DNA of 64,000 nt from Micavibrio_A sp040381535 (GTDB lineage Bacteria > Pseudomonadota > Alphaproteobacteria > Micavibrionales > Micavibrionaceae). The position numbers and the translations under genes are program-made. Under the pieces are notes generated by a model, which was not told where the DNA came from, made no database searches, and was given only the letters and a program-made list of their open reading frames with translations. How positions within the stretch are numbered: the stretch's first letter is position 1; the number at the start of each line of letters is the position of its first letter. Positions 23,724-34,300 of the stretch are shown here, piece by piece. Location: assembly GCA_040381535.1 (NCBI GenBank), contig JBEIHF010000008.1:11570-75569 (forward strand), in the 5' to 3' direction.

Positions 23724-25700
23724 TTGTCACAATCACCTCTTCAGAAAGCTTTAACTCATTATAAGGCACAAGATTTCTCGCAAGCGGAAGAAATTCTTCG
23801 TGAAATTTTGAAGCTCAATCCACGTGATGCACATGCGCTTCACATGATGGGAGCCATAGGCCTTGATGTAGAGCGCTATGACTTCGCCGAAGAACTTGTG
23901 CGTATGGCACTTGTCGAAGAGCCATATGTCTTAGATTTCTATATCACTTTGGGTAGGATCAATGCCCAGCAAGGCAAATTTGACGAGGCCTTGATGGCCT
24001 TCCAAAAAGCTGTTGATCTTAATCCTACACACCATCGCGCCCTTGTTGATTTGGCAAATCTTACCAAGGATTTGGGCGTAAGGACGCGAAGCAAGAATTT
24101 GCTAGGCGCAGCCCTAAGCTTTTTTACCCGTGCCTTGGCGATACGCGCAGATGAAGATACTTATATAAATATTGCCTACTTACATCACTTAAATGATCGT
24201 TATGAGGATGCCATTGCAGCCGGCGAAGCATGCCTTAAACGTTATCCCAACTCCTATAAAGCCCTGATAGGCATGGCCAGTTCACATGACTTTATTCAGC
24301 AATATGAAGAAGCTTTGGAATATTGTAAAAGAGCGTTGATTGCTGAACCTGATCGTTATGAAATTTATGGGAACATGGCGACTACGCTCAAAAATCTTGG
24401 GCGAACCGATGAGGCGATTAACGCCCAAAGGAAATCGCTAGATTTCGTGCCGGAGAAAGCATGGCTTTATAGCAACATGCTTCTTACCATGGTCTATGCT
24501 TCTTCGGTATCACCAGAAGAATTAGCGGAAGCAGCACGTCAATTCGGAGAAAAAATCACCGATCCTTTGCTCCGCAAGAGACTTTTTCAAAACAACAAGA
24601 AACTTAACCGTAAATTGCGCATAGGATATGTCTCTCCCGATTTTCGTGGACACGCGGTGGCGTTCTTTCTTGCACCAATATATTATGCAGACAAAGAAAA
24701 TTTTGAACTCTTCGCATATTCTAGAACGGAAAAAGAAGATTTGATTACCGAAGATATCAAAAAATATTTCGATCATTGGCGCGACATTAAATATATGCGG
24801 GACGACGCCATTGTCGATTTTATCGAAAGAGATAAAATCGATATTCTCGTGGATCTTGCAGGACACACCGGGTACAACAGTCTTCTGGTTTTTGCACGCA
24901 AGCCTGCCCCTATTCAGGTTTCTTGGCTGGGTTATCCTGCCACCACAGGCATGAAGGCCATGGATTATCGCATAACAGATTCTTACGCTGAACCACCAGG
25001 CATGACCGAACACCTCAATGTCGAAAAATTGTGGCGCCTGCCGGATATTTTTTGCTCTTATCGCGCCCATCCCAACAGTCCTGCTGTGATCGATCATCCC
25101 CCGTTTGAGGATAATGGATATATAACTTTCGGCTGTTTTAACAACTTCACCAAAGTAACCGATACGGTTTTGCAAACTTGGGCACAGATCATTGAAAAAG
25201 TGCCAAATTCTAGATTGCTGATGGAAATTGCCGGTATAGATAATGTAAAAATTAAAGATGAGGTAAAAACGCGGTTTATAGAAAATGGCCTACCTATGGA
25301 TCGCGTGATACTGGAGCCGCGCAAAAAGACGAACCAATACATTCTTTATAACAAAATAGACATTGCTCTTGATCCCTTCCCTTGCAACGGCGGAACGACC
25401 AGTATGGATACGCTGTGGATGGGCGTGCCCTTTGTGAGTTTGGCGGGTAGGCACTTTGTTTCGCGTATGGGCGTTACAATCTTAACCAATGCAGGTTTAC
25501 CGGAACTGATAGCACAAAATATAGATGAATATATTTCAATCACTGTAGATCTTGCTACAGATCTTAAAAAACTTCACAAATTACGCGAAGGTCTGAGAGA
25601 GAAATTCGCCGCCAGCCCCGTGATGGATCAGAAAAAATTCGCCCGTAACATGGAAACTGCTTACCGTGAAATATGGAAGCAATGGGTATTAAAAGAGTAA
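23724..25700 (+). CDS. TPR protein with SPINDLY/OGT-type GT41 domain, paralogue 1
   Basis: 658 residues starting at TTG 23724 (the base after the upstream stop). Tetratricopeptide repeats fill residues about 3-270; the GT41 catalytic region runs from about 290 ('LRIGYVSPDFRGHAVAFFL') to the end. The two histidines equated with catalytic residues in O-GlcNAc transferase are visible in 'RGHAVAFF' and 'VDLAGHTGYNSL', and the donor-binding part in 'FGCFNNFTKVTD', 'LDPFPCNGGTTSMDTLWMGVP'. Such proteins transfer a sugar to Ser/Thr; in Caulobacter the related FlmG glycosylates flagellin. Next to two paralogues and a flagellin gene, flagellin or another surface protein is the likely target. Confidence 0.9.
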   Translation: MSQSPLQKALTHYKAQDFSQAEEILREILKLNPRDAHALHMMGAIGLDVERYDFAEELVRMALVEEPYVLDFYITLGRINAQQGKFDEALMAFQKAVDLNPTHHRALVDLANLTKDLGVRTRSKNLLGAALSFFTRALAIRADEDTYINIAYLHHLNDRYEDAIAAGEACLKRYPNSYKALIGMASSHDFIQQYEEALEYCKRALIAEPDRYEIYGNMATTLKNLGRTDEAINAQRKSLDFVPEKAWLYSNMLLTMVYASSVSPEELAEAARQFGEKITDPLLRKRLFQNNKKLNRKLRIGYVSPDFRGHAVAFFLAPIYYADKENFELFAYSRTEKEDLITEDIKKYFDHWRDIKYMRDDAIVDFIERDKIDILVDLAGHTGYNSLLVFARKPAPIQVSWLGYPATTGMKAMDYRITDSYAEPPGMTEHLNVEKLWRLPDIFCSYRAHPNSPAVIDHPPFEDNGYITFGCFNNFTKVTDTVLQTWAQIIEKVPNSRLLMEIAGIDNVKIKDEVKTRFIENGLPMDRVILEPRKKTNQYILYNKIDIALDPFPCNGGTTSMDTLWMGVPFVSLAGRHFVSRMGVTILTNAGLPELIAQNIDEYISITVDLATDLKKLHKLREGLREKFAASPVMDQKKFARNMETAYREIWKQWVLKE

Positions 25701-25702
25701 AA

Positions 25703-27973
25703 ATGCAATATGAACAAGGTTTATACAATCGAGCCGTAGAATTTTACCAGGCCAGCAATCTGACCGAGGCAGAAAAAACCGTACGGCAAATTCTCACAAT
25801 AAACCCACGTCACTCCTTAGGGTTGCATCTTATGGGCATTATTGCGTTTGATGTACAGCGTTACGACATAGCCGAGGAGCTTGTATGTTCCGCCATCGTC
25901 GAGCAAGATAACAATCCTTCTTTTTATTTCACATTGGGCAGAATTCTCAACAAACAGGAAAAAAAAGAAGACGCTGTAAAAGCCTATCGAAAAGCTTTGG
26001 CGTTAAATCCTGATTTTACGGACGCTCTCAACAATCTCGGAACATGCTTATTGTCTTTGGGCCGCACGGATGATGCTTCGGATATTTTTGCCCGCATCCT
26101 TAAAAAAGACCCTGGAAATTTTAATGCCTTGTGTAACACTGCTTCTATTTTATATAGCAACAAATCCTTTGTAGAATCTCTGAAATATTACTATCAAGCG
26201 ATTCGAATTGATCCTGCGCGCGCCAATCTCTATTACGATATAGGCCGGTCTTTGAAGGCATTAGATCGTAAGGATGAGAGCCTTTTAAGCTTTCAGAAAG
26301 CCGTCGATATCCAGCCAGATTATATCGAAGCATTGCTAGGTATTGGCGATGTATATCGCGAAACCGGTGCGCTCGATGAAGCACTTACAATTTATGAAAA
26401 AGTAAAATCCATTAAGCCGCATGAAGATGCTTATGCAAATATTGTACGCATTTACCTTGAACAAGCCCGAAATACAGATGCCGTTATGGAGGCGGAGGCA
26501 GCAGTAAAGGCACTCCCGCAATCTGCACAGAATTTTAACAATCTCGCCCGAACATACGACAAAGTCACAAGGTTTCATGATGCCTTGGACTATTATAAAC
26601 GCGCCTTGGCATTAGAACCACAAAACGCGGAGATACATGCCAATATTGCTAATACGCTTAAAAATCTCGGCCATATTGATGAATCTCTTGAAGCCTTGAA
26701 AAAGGGATTGGTTATGTCCCCAGATAAAGGATGGATATACCACAACCTGTTACTTGCGATGGTATACGCGTCTTCCGTTTCTCCAGAAGAGCTCGCAGAA
26801 ACCTCCCGCCAGTTTGGAAAGAATATTACTGATCCTCTTTTGCGTAGGCGACCTTTCACAAATGATAAAAACCCTGATCGCAGGCTACGTGTAGGTTTTG
26901 TATCTCCCGATTTCCGTGATCATGCCGTAAGTTACTTTCTGTCACCGTTATCGAAAATTGATAATATTAATTTTGAGCTATTTGCGTATTCAAACTTGGA
27001 TAAAGAAGATGCAAAAACAGAGCAGCTAAAAAAACACTTTGCTCATTGGCGCAATATAAAATATCTGAGCGACGATTCCGCCGCGGATTTGATTGAAGAA
27101 GACAAGATTGATATTCTTGTGGATCTTGCGGGCCACACCGCCAATAATAGGCTTTTGATATTTGCCCGAAAACCTGCCCCCATACAGGCCATGTGGCTGG
27201 GATATCCCGCAACGAGTGGCATGGCAGTAATGGATTACCGTATCACGGATTCCTATGCCGAACCGATTGGGATGACAGAGCATCTCAACACCGAGACATT
27301 GTGGCGTCTGCCGAATATTTTCTGCGTTTACCAGCCTCATATAGATAGCCCCGCTGTTATAGATCACCCGCCTTTTGAAGATAATGGTTACATTACTTTC
27401 GGCTGCTTTAACAACTTTACCAAAGTGACTGATCCCGTGCTCCTTGCTTGGGCAAAAATCATGACACTTGTGCCGGATTCAAAATTGCTATTGGAAATTT
27501 CCGGCATTGGAAACGAAAAGTTGAAATCGGAGATTATAGAGCGTTTTGAGAAAAACGGACTGCCCATAGATCGCATCCTTTTGGAACCACACAGCAGAAA
27601 GAACCAATTTGTACTTTACAACAAAATCGATGTCGCCCTCGACCCCTTCCCTTGCAACGGCGGCACCACCAGCATGGACACGCTGTGGATGGGCGTTCCG
27701 CTTGTAACACTGGCGGGAACCCATTTTGTTTCCCGGATGGGCGTCACCATCGTGACAAACGCTGGCTTGCCGGAACTGATTGCAGAAAACGTCGATGAAT
27801 ATGTTTCTAAAACTGTAGCTCTCGCCACGGATCACCAAAAACTCCGCTCACTGCGCAAAGGATTGAGAGAGAAATTCTTTGCAAGCCCTGTAATGGATGA
27901 AACAAAATTTGCCTGCAACATGGAAAACGCTTTTCGCGAAATGTGGAAGGAATGGATTTCTAAAAAACTTTAA
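25703..27973 (+). CDS. TPR protein with SPINDLY/OGT-type GT41 domain, paralogue 2
   Basis: 756 residues from the ATG at 25703, three bases after the stop of paralogue 1; a reading from 25673 would overlap that gene by 28 bases, and the shorter start aligns with the paralogue's N-terminus. It has two to three more TPRs than paralogue 1 (to about residue 370). GT41 region from about 392 ('LRVGFVSPDFRDHAVSYFL'), with 'VDLAGHTANNRLL', 'FGCFNNFTKVTD' and 'LDPFPCNGGTTSMDTLWMGVP'. Protein identity with paralogue 1 in the catalytic half is very high in blocks, suggesting recent duplication or gene conversion. Its end overlaps the convergent paralogue 3 by four bases. Confidence 0.9.
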   Translation: MQYEQGLYNRAVEFYQASNLTEAEKTVRQILTINPRHSLGLHLMGIIAFDVQRYDIAEELVCSAIVEQDNNPSFYFTLGRILNKQEKKEDAVKAYRKALALNPDFTDALNNLGTCLLSLGRTDDASDIFARILKKDPGNFNALCNTASILYSNKSFVESLKYYYQAIRIDPARANLYYDIGRSLKALDRKDESLLSFQKAVDIQPDYIEALLGIGDVYRETGALDEALTIYEKVKSIKPHEDAYANIVRIYLEQARNTDAVMEAEAAVKALPQSAQNFNNLARTYDKVTRFHDALDYYKRALALEPQNAEIHANIANTLKNLGHIDESLEALKKGLVMSPDKGWIYHNLLLAMVYASSVSPEELAETSRQFGKNITDPLLRRRPFTNDKNPDRRLRVGFVSPDFRDHAVSYFLSPLSKIDNINFELFAYSNLDKEDAKTEQLKKHFAHWRNIKYLSDDSAADLIEEDKIDILVDLAGHTANNRLLIFARKPAPIQAMWLGYPATSGMAVMDYRITDSYAEPIGMTEHLNTETLWRLPNIFCVYQPHIDSPAVIDHPPFEDNGYITFGCFNNFTKVTDPVLLAWAKIMTLVPDSKLLLEISGIGNEKLKSEIIERFEKNGLPIDRILLEPHSRKNQFVLYNKIDVALDPFPCNGGTTSMDTLWMGVPLVTLAGTHFVSRMGVTIVTNAGLPELIAENVDEYVSKTVALATDHQKLRSLRKGLREKFFASPVMDETKFACNMENAFREMWKEWISKKL

Positions 27974-29655
27974 TTGGAATCACAGTATTTTTCCCACATG
28001 CCGCGGTAGGCTGCTTCTATATCACGCGCAAAACCCTTTTGGTCCATGGCAGGACTATTTGCGAATTTATCGCGTAAATTGTGGCGTATATTTTTAAGAC
28101 GCGCCCTATCTTTTGCCAATTCCACAACAATCGAAATATATTGATCAGTATTTTGTGCGATTAATTCAGGTAGTCCTGCATTGGTCAGGATGGTGACGCC
28201 CATCCGGGCTGCAAAGTGATTTCCGGCCAAAGTGACAAGTGGTACGCCCATCCAAAGCGTATCCATGCTGGTGGTGCCACCATTGCAGGGAAAAGGATCA
28301 AGCGCCAAATCCACTTTGTTATACAACGAAAATTGGTTTGATCTTTTTCGTTGCATCAGGACAACCCTATCTAAAGAAATATTTTGCTGTTTAAGGCGCT
28401 TTTGAACCTGTTTAAGGAACTTATAATCGTCCAATCCTTCCATTTCGAGAAGAAGTCTGGAACTCGGCACTTGCGTGAGAATCTCTGACCACGCCGTTAA
28501 GACGGTATCTCTGACCTTAACAAAATTATTAAAGCATCCGAAAGTAATGTAACCATTATCTTCAAACGGGGGGTGATCAACCACGGCCGGACTATTTGCA
28601 TGCGGGCTATATGCGCAAAAAATATTCGGCAAACGCCACAATGTCTCGGTGCTGAGGTGCTCTGTCATCCCGATCGGTTCGGCATAACTATCTGTGATTC
28701 TGTAATCTATGGTCTGAACGCCAGTTGTTGCAGGATAACCTAACCAAGTTGCTTGTATCGGCGCTGCCCTACCCGCAAACACAGTCAAACTGTTATGTGC
28801 CGTGTGGCCGGTGACATCTATCAATATGTCTATGCAATCTTCGATAATAATATCGCTGACTTGTTTTTCTTTCAAGTCGTAGATGTCACGCCAAAAATCC
28901 ACATGCGTTTTCATTCGCTCCATGATGGGATTCTCGTATGGTGTGTTAGAATAGGCATACACCTCAAACTTTTCCCTGTCATGGTGGAGCAATAGAGGGT
29001 CAAGGAAATATGGGACAGGATGGTCACGGAAATCCGGTGAAACATACCCTATCCGCAGTTTACGGTCCTTGTTTTTATCATTTGTGAATTTGGTTCGCTC
29101 AGGAAAAATCTCTGCAACTATTTTTCCAAATCTTTTTGCCTTCTCTGTCAGTTGCTCTGGCGAAGCGGATTCGGCATAAACCATCGCCAGCAAAAGGCCG
29201 CTATGCGCATAAGGCAACGTTGGTGAAATTGCCAAAGCTTTTTCAATATATTCCATGGCTTCGTCGAGATTTCCTTGCCGAAACAAACACCAACCCATCG
29301 CCGCCAGAATAAAATCCGTATCCGGTTGAATTTCCAAAGCTCTGTTATAAAAACTTATTGCATCTTTGTATCTGTTCAGCTTGAAGTATGTTGCGGCGAT
29401 GTTGTTTATGCACTGAAAATGGTTTGGTAACTTTTTATGAGCGATTAGGAATTGCCCCAGCGCTTTTTCATGCTCACCTTTTTTAGCAAAGAGCGCACCG
29501 CGCTGTAGCGGAATGTTTATTTCATGCGGCTTATGTTTTTCGATTTCATCCAAAAACCCTTCAGCTTCATCAAACTTGTTAAGCTTGATAAGATCTTCAG
29601 TACGATCCAGTAATTTTGAGATAGCGTCTTCTTCGGCGCGGGATAGGTTTGTCAT
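27970..29655 (-). CDS. TPR protein with SPINDLY/OGT-type GT41 domain, paralogue 3, downstream of flagellin
   Basis: 561 residues; about four to five TPRs (to residue 170) and a GT41 region from about 202 ('LRIGYVSPDFRDHPVPYFL'), with 'IDVTGHTAHNSLTVF', 'FGCFNNFVKVRD' and 'LDPFPCNGGTTSMDTLWMGVP'. It lies 38 bases downstream of the flagellin gene on the same strand with no clear terminator between, so both are probably transcribed from the sigma-54-type promoter at 31108-31123. This makes it the best candidate for a FlmG-like flagellin glycosyltransferase. Closest relatives in the window are the two convergent paralogues. Confidence 0.9.
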   Translation of the reverse strand: MTNLSRAEEDAISKLLDRTEDLIKLNKFDEAEGFLDEIEKHKPHEINIPLQRGALFAKKGEHEKALGQFLIAHKKLPNHFQCINNIAATYFKLNRYKDAISFYNRALEIQPDTDFILAAMGWCLFRQGNLDEAMEYIEKALAISPTLPYAHSGLLLAMVYAESASPEQLTEKAKRFGKIVAEIFPERTKFTNDKNKDRKLRIGYVSPDFRDHPVPYFLDPLLLHHDREKFEVYAYSNTPYENPIMERMKTHVDFWRDIYDLKEKQVSDIIIEDCIDILIDVTGHTAHNSLTVFAGRAAPIQATWLGYPATTGVQTIDYRITDSYAEPIGMTEHLSTETLWRLPNIFCAYSPHANSPAVVDHPPFEDNGYITFGCFNNFVKVRDTVLTAWSEILTQVPSSRLLLEMEGLDDYKFLKQVQKRLKQQNISLDRVVLMQRKRSNQFSLYNKVDLALDPFPCNGGTTSMDTLWMGVPLVTLAGNHFAARMGVTILTNAGLPELIAQNTDQYISIVVELAKDRARLKNIRHNLRDKFANSPAMDQKGFARDIEAAYRGMWEKYCDSN

Positions 29656-29693
29656 AGGCTCTATTTTAGCCTTTAAACGGCTTCAATCAATAG

Positions 29694-31064
29694 TTATGAA
29701 AGGATCCGGTTGATGTTGGCGCCAGACTGCATGGACAAACGTAGCGCTTCGTTTTGGAGCCGCTGGCGCACCTGCAATGCCAGCAATTCTGCGCCTGCTT
29801 CGTTTTGATCGACCACGACCAATTCTTCCGAACCGCTCTTGTGAACATCTATATGGTTTTGGGTAAATTGCAAACGCACGGTGATGATGTTTAGGTCATT
29901 GGAAAGATTGCCGATATAGCTGCGCAATTCCTCTCGCGCGGCGCGTACATCGTTTTGAGAGTTGCTTAACGTGGTGAGACGCATGAAATCATGGGGGACG
30001 AGGCCCAGCCCTCTGGACGTCGCATCTATACCTTCGGTGATCAGAAAGCTTGTACGCTCGGGATTAAAATCGGTGCGCATGGTCTCGTCTTTGAGCAGAT
30101 GCAGCCCGCGATATTGCGTGTCTTTTGCCAAAAGATCTATCTGGTCGAGCAAAAGCCGATATTGCTCCGCATACTCCGCAGCGCGCGCTATAAGTGCGGG
30201 ATCAACCGGAGGAAGAAACAGGCTCGAATCCCATTCGATCACGTAATCATAGGCTGTGGCGCCCGGTAGGTCGTTCCATCTTCCATCGGGGCGCATATGG
30301 ACCGTGTCTTCGTTACCGGAGTTGTTCGGTTCGCCGCCGCCCCAGTTCGCGTAGGAACCGCCGACCGTACTACCGCCAACACCGCCTTGCCAGAATTGCT
30401 GCCCCGCTTCAGGGCCGACAAGCCAGCGCCATTCGCCTTCTACCGCACCGTCGCCGCCGCCCAGCCACGCATTGACGGGCGCAATCGCATGAACGAAGTC
30501 ATTTTCCGCCTGTGATGTGATGTTCGAAAGGTGGCCCGTTACGCCGTTCACGCCGGTAACACCCGGCGGTTCGACAATCGTGGCGGAATTCGCGATGGCA
30601 CTCGCCGCGGCCCAAGAGGCAGGCGCCGCTGATAATCTGTAAAAACTTCGATTGCCGGGGAAATATTGAAGCCCCGGATTGACCGCAAGAATCGCCGTGA
30701 TGTCTTCATCACTAAGTTCGGAAATAAGCGATGTCACCCCGCCCGTGTACAATTCCGCACGCGCATCTTCCAGGAACGCCGTTACAATATCTATGATTTT
30801 TAAAATCGCCTCGGCGCCCGTTTTGGTGGCTTTGATCGCTTCTATGTTTTGCGAAATACCGTCAAGAAGGCGTCTGAAGTCGCTCGCTTTTTGGGATAAG
30901 GACAAAGAAAGAAAAAAGTTTTGCGGATTGTCGATGGCGGAATTCACGTCTTTGCCGGAGGCAAGCTTTGCCTGCACCTTTTCCAAAAGGCCTTGCGCAT
31001 TCTTGATAGATTGCACAACGGCGCTCTGGGTACCCGTCAAAATATTACCGATCCGGTCGATCAT
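29694..31064 (-). CDS. flagellin with inserted C-type lectin-like domain
   Basis: 456 residues. Residues 1-115 and about 285-456 are the two halves of flagellin D0/D1: N-terminal 'SIKNAQGLLEKVQAKLASGK' and 'AIDNPQNFFLSLSLSQKASDF', C-terminal 'NEAGAELLALQVRQRLQNEAL' ending QSGANINRILS. Between them, at about 138-280, is a C-type lectin-like domain: 'GHLSNITSQAENDFV', 'AWLGGGDGAVEGEWRW', 'FWQGG', 'YANWGGGEPNNSGNEDTV', 'GRWNDLPG', 'YDYVIEW'. The calcium/mannose-type motifs EPN (245-247) and WND (263-265) are present. The whole protein has no cysteine, so the usual lectin disulfides are absent, in line with export through the flagellar secretion channel. The filament surface would thus be studded with a sugar-binding domain. 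Start is the ATG at 31064, behind a sigma-54 promoter. Confidence 0.9.
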   Translation of the reverse strand: MIDRIGNILTGTQSAVVQSIKNAQGLLEKVQAKLASGKDVNSAIDNPQNFFLSLSLSQKASDFRRLLDGISQNIEAIKATKTGAEAILKIIDIVTAFLEDARAELYTGGVTSLISELSDEDITAILAVNPGLQYFPGNRSFYRLSAAPASWAAASAIANSATIVEPPGVTGVNGVTGHLSNITSQAENDFVHAIAPVNAWLGGGDGAVEGEWRWLVGPEAGQQFWQGGVGGSTVGGSYANWGGGEPNNSGNEDTVHMRPDGRWNDLPGATAYDYVIEWDSSLFLPPVDPALIARAAEYAEQYRLLLDQIDLLAKDTQYRGLHLLKDETMRTDFNPERTSFLITEGIDATSRGLGLVPHDFMRLTTLSNSQNDVRAAREELRSYIGNLSNDLNIITVRLQFTQNHIDVHKSGSEELVVVDQNEAGAELLALQVRQRLQNEALRLSMQSGANINRILS

Positions 31065-31107
31065 AATTAGCCATAAAAAATCATAAGTTTAGCGCTATGA
31101 AAAACAT

Positions 31108-31123
31108 TGCAAAACGCATGCCA
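31108..31123 (-). promoter_or_regulatory. sigma-54 (RpoN) promoter of the flagellin gene
   Basis: On the minus strand the 16 bases read TGGCATGCGTTTTGCA, matching the sigma-54 consensus TGGCAYR-N4-TTGCW at every defined position, with the GG (-24) and GC (-12) at correct spacing. Transcription would start about 12 bases after the GC, leaving a leader of roughly 30-35 bases before the ATG at 31064. Flagellar structural genes are often sigma-54 dependent in alphaproteobacteria with FlbD-type activators. No activator site was identified. Confidence 0.8.
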
Positions 31124-31309
31124 AAACTGCACAAAACCAAGGGATTTAGGGAGTTTTCATGGGTTGAAGACAGGAAAATGTCAAAATTTCACTATGTCGG
31201 CCCCGCTTGGGGAAAGGGCGGAAAAACCTGCCTCCCTAACCCCTTGGGATAATTTGGGAATATATTGCTTAAAATTTGATGGATAATTACCGCTTCCTTA
31301 AAGCAAACC

Positions 31310-34300
31310 GTGTTGAAATTGAATTTCGACGCTATTTTGGGGATTGGGCGTTTAATGAGTGAAATATTGGATGAAAGCGATGATGGCGCACAGGGTTTCT
31401 CTGTGCGTTCTTTTGCATCCGAAGCGCCCCGCTCGCTTTACACCAACACCAGCCATTATGCGGTGACACAATCGCACGCTGTTTCGTCCGCTGCTTCCCA
31501 AACGGCCTCCGCCCCAATCGTTATCAACAATGTATCCGGGATGGCTTTGGGCATGCCCACCGATGCCGATGTCACGACCAAGCAATGGCATTTGACGGGC
31601 ACATGGGGTATTCAGGCGCAAAATGTCTGGCAAAAATATACGGGTCAGGGAATCCTGATCGGCGTGTTCGATGACGGTTTCGAATACACGCACACGGAAC
31701 TCGTGAAAAACTACCGCACCGATCTTGATAAGGACGTGCTTCAGAACGACAACGATGCGGCGGCCGCCGATGCTGATGACAATCACGGCACGTCCGTTAT
31801 GGGTACGATCGTGGCCGATGACAATGGCACGGGCACGGTGGGCGTTGCCTTCGATGCACAGGCCTTTGGCGTGCGTCAGGGTTTTGGTGCGGAATTCACC
31901 TTAAACCAGACCGTTGCGGGCTTTCAGCATATGAAGACAGCCGGCGCGGATGTCATGAACAATAGCTGGGGCTTTTCGACCGCTTTTTCCGATGACGCGG
32001 GCAAAGAATTTTCCGGTACGGATATTTATGCCGCGACCAACGCTATGAAAGACCTTGCCGACACGGGCCGCGGCGGCAATGGTATCAATATCGTTTTTTC
32101 GGCCGGCAACAACCGTACGGGAGGCGATAACGTCAATTACCACAACTTCCAGAACTCGCCTTATTCCATCACGGTGGCCGCCATCAAGCAGGACGGTACG
32201 GTGGCAAGTTTCAGCACGCCGGGCGCGGCCATTCTGGTTTCTGCAGGCGGCGTCGGTGATTACACGATCGACCGCATGGGCGCTAATGGATATGTTTCCG
32301 GTAACTACACAACCTTTACAGGCACGTCTGCTGCCGCGCCTGTCGTGAGCGGCGTGGTGGCCCTGATACTAGATGCCAATCCGAATTTAGGCTGGCGCGA
32401 CGTGCAGGAAATTCTGGTGCTCTCCGCGCGCAAAAACGATCCTACCAGTGCAGGCTGGCAAACGAATGGCGCGGGCTTGCACTTTAGTCATGATTACGGT
32501 TTCGGCGCGGTGGACGCGAGTGCGGCCGTAAAGCTGGCTGAATCATGGACGATGCATCAGACGTCTGCAAACATGCAGACTTTTACCACGGCGACTTTGA
32601 ATGCCAATCTTTCAATCCCCGTTATGGGGACAATAACGTCCAAGATCAACGTGACCAAAGACATAGATATAGAACATGTTCTGATTGATCTGAACATCAG
32701 CCACGCCAAGGCGGGCGATCTTGTCGTTACGCTGATCAGCCCAGACGGTACAAACAGCGTGCTTATCAATCATGTGAGCAACGGCGCATTCACGAGCATT
32801 TACGGCGTGCAGGGTATTGATTTCCAGACTTCCTCCAACGCGCATTGGGGCGAAGGCAGCCTTGGCACATGGACGCTTAAAATCGAAGACACCATTTCCG
32901 GAAACGCAGGCACGCTCAATTCATGGAACATGACGTTCATGGGCGGCGCCGCAGGTTCGAAAAACATTACGGGCGAAGGCTCTATCCCGACACCTCCCGT
33001 CACACCGACTCCGCCGACTCCGCCCTCCATCGGTCAAGTGAGCGTAAAATTCACGGCCGGTGCGAAATCCTACACCCACAATTCCAATTTGGCGGAAACG
33101 GTCACGATGACCGCCGCGATGATGGGTTTGAGCACTGCGGCCACGAAATATGTCGAGTTCGCCCGTACGGCCGATAATATGACGCTGGATTTCCTCTCCA
33201 ACTCCGCGCCCGCCATCGTTTTGTTGGACGGCAGCGCAAATTCCGAAACCATCCGCATCAAAGGCACGCGCAGTTCGCTAGTTGCCGACATTAAAGGCGG
33301 TGATGGCAATGATACAATCTTTGTAGACATTGCAGGAACCAAAACCACGATCTACGGCGGGAACGGCAACGATGCGATAACAGGTAACACGGGCATCGAT
33401 ACGCTATATGGCGATGCGGGTGATGACGTTATCAACGGCGGCACGGGCGCGGACATGCTTTATGGCGGCTCGGACAACGATAAGCTGACGGGCGGCGCAG
33501 GTAATGATACGATCTATGGTGGCGATGGCAACGATGTTATCAATGGCGACGCCGACAACGACATTATTTACGGCGAAGGCGGCAACGATACAATGTATGG
33601 CGGCGCGGGTGTGGACAAACTGTTCGGCGGCGCGGATGATGATGTTATTCACGGCGAGGCCGACAATGACATCGTCAACGGCGATACGGGCAATGACAGC
33701 ATTTATGGCGGCACCGGCAACGATACGCTGAACGGCGGCAGCGGTAACGATATAGTGGATGGCGGCGATGGCGCGGATACCATCAACGGTGACGACGGCG
33801 ACGATGTTATGAACGGCGGCGCAGGCATTGACCTGATGTACGGCGGCAACGGCAACGATACGCTGAGCGGTGGCAATGATAACGACAAATTATGGGGCGG
33901 TATGGGTAACGATGTTATCTTGGGCGGCCTTGGCTCTGACTATCTGTATGGCGAAGTCGGCAACGATAATCTGGATGGCGGCGCGGGCATCGACTACCTT
34001 TACGGGGGCACGGGCAACGACACTCTATCTGGTGGAACCGAAGTTGACTATCTTTACGGTGAAGACGGTAACGATACATTGAACGGCGGCGATGGTAATG
34101 ACACCATGACGGGCGGCAACCATGACGACACCCTGTATGGCGGCGCGGGCAATGATACGATGGCAGGCGATTCCGGTCACGATTCGATTTATGGTGATGC
34201 GGGTATGGATACCATCAAGGGTGGCATCGGTAACGATACCATTTATGGTGGCACCGAGGTCGACTATCTGTACGGCGAAGACGGCAATGATGTGATTTAC

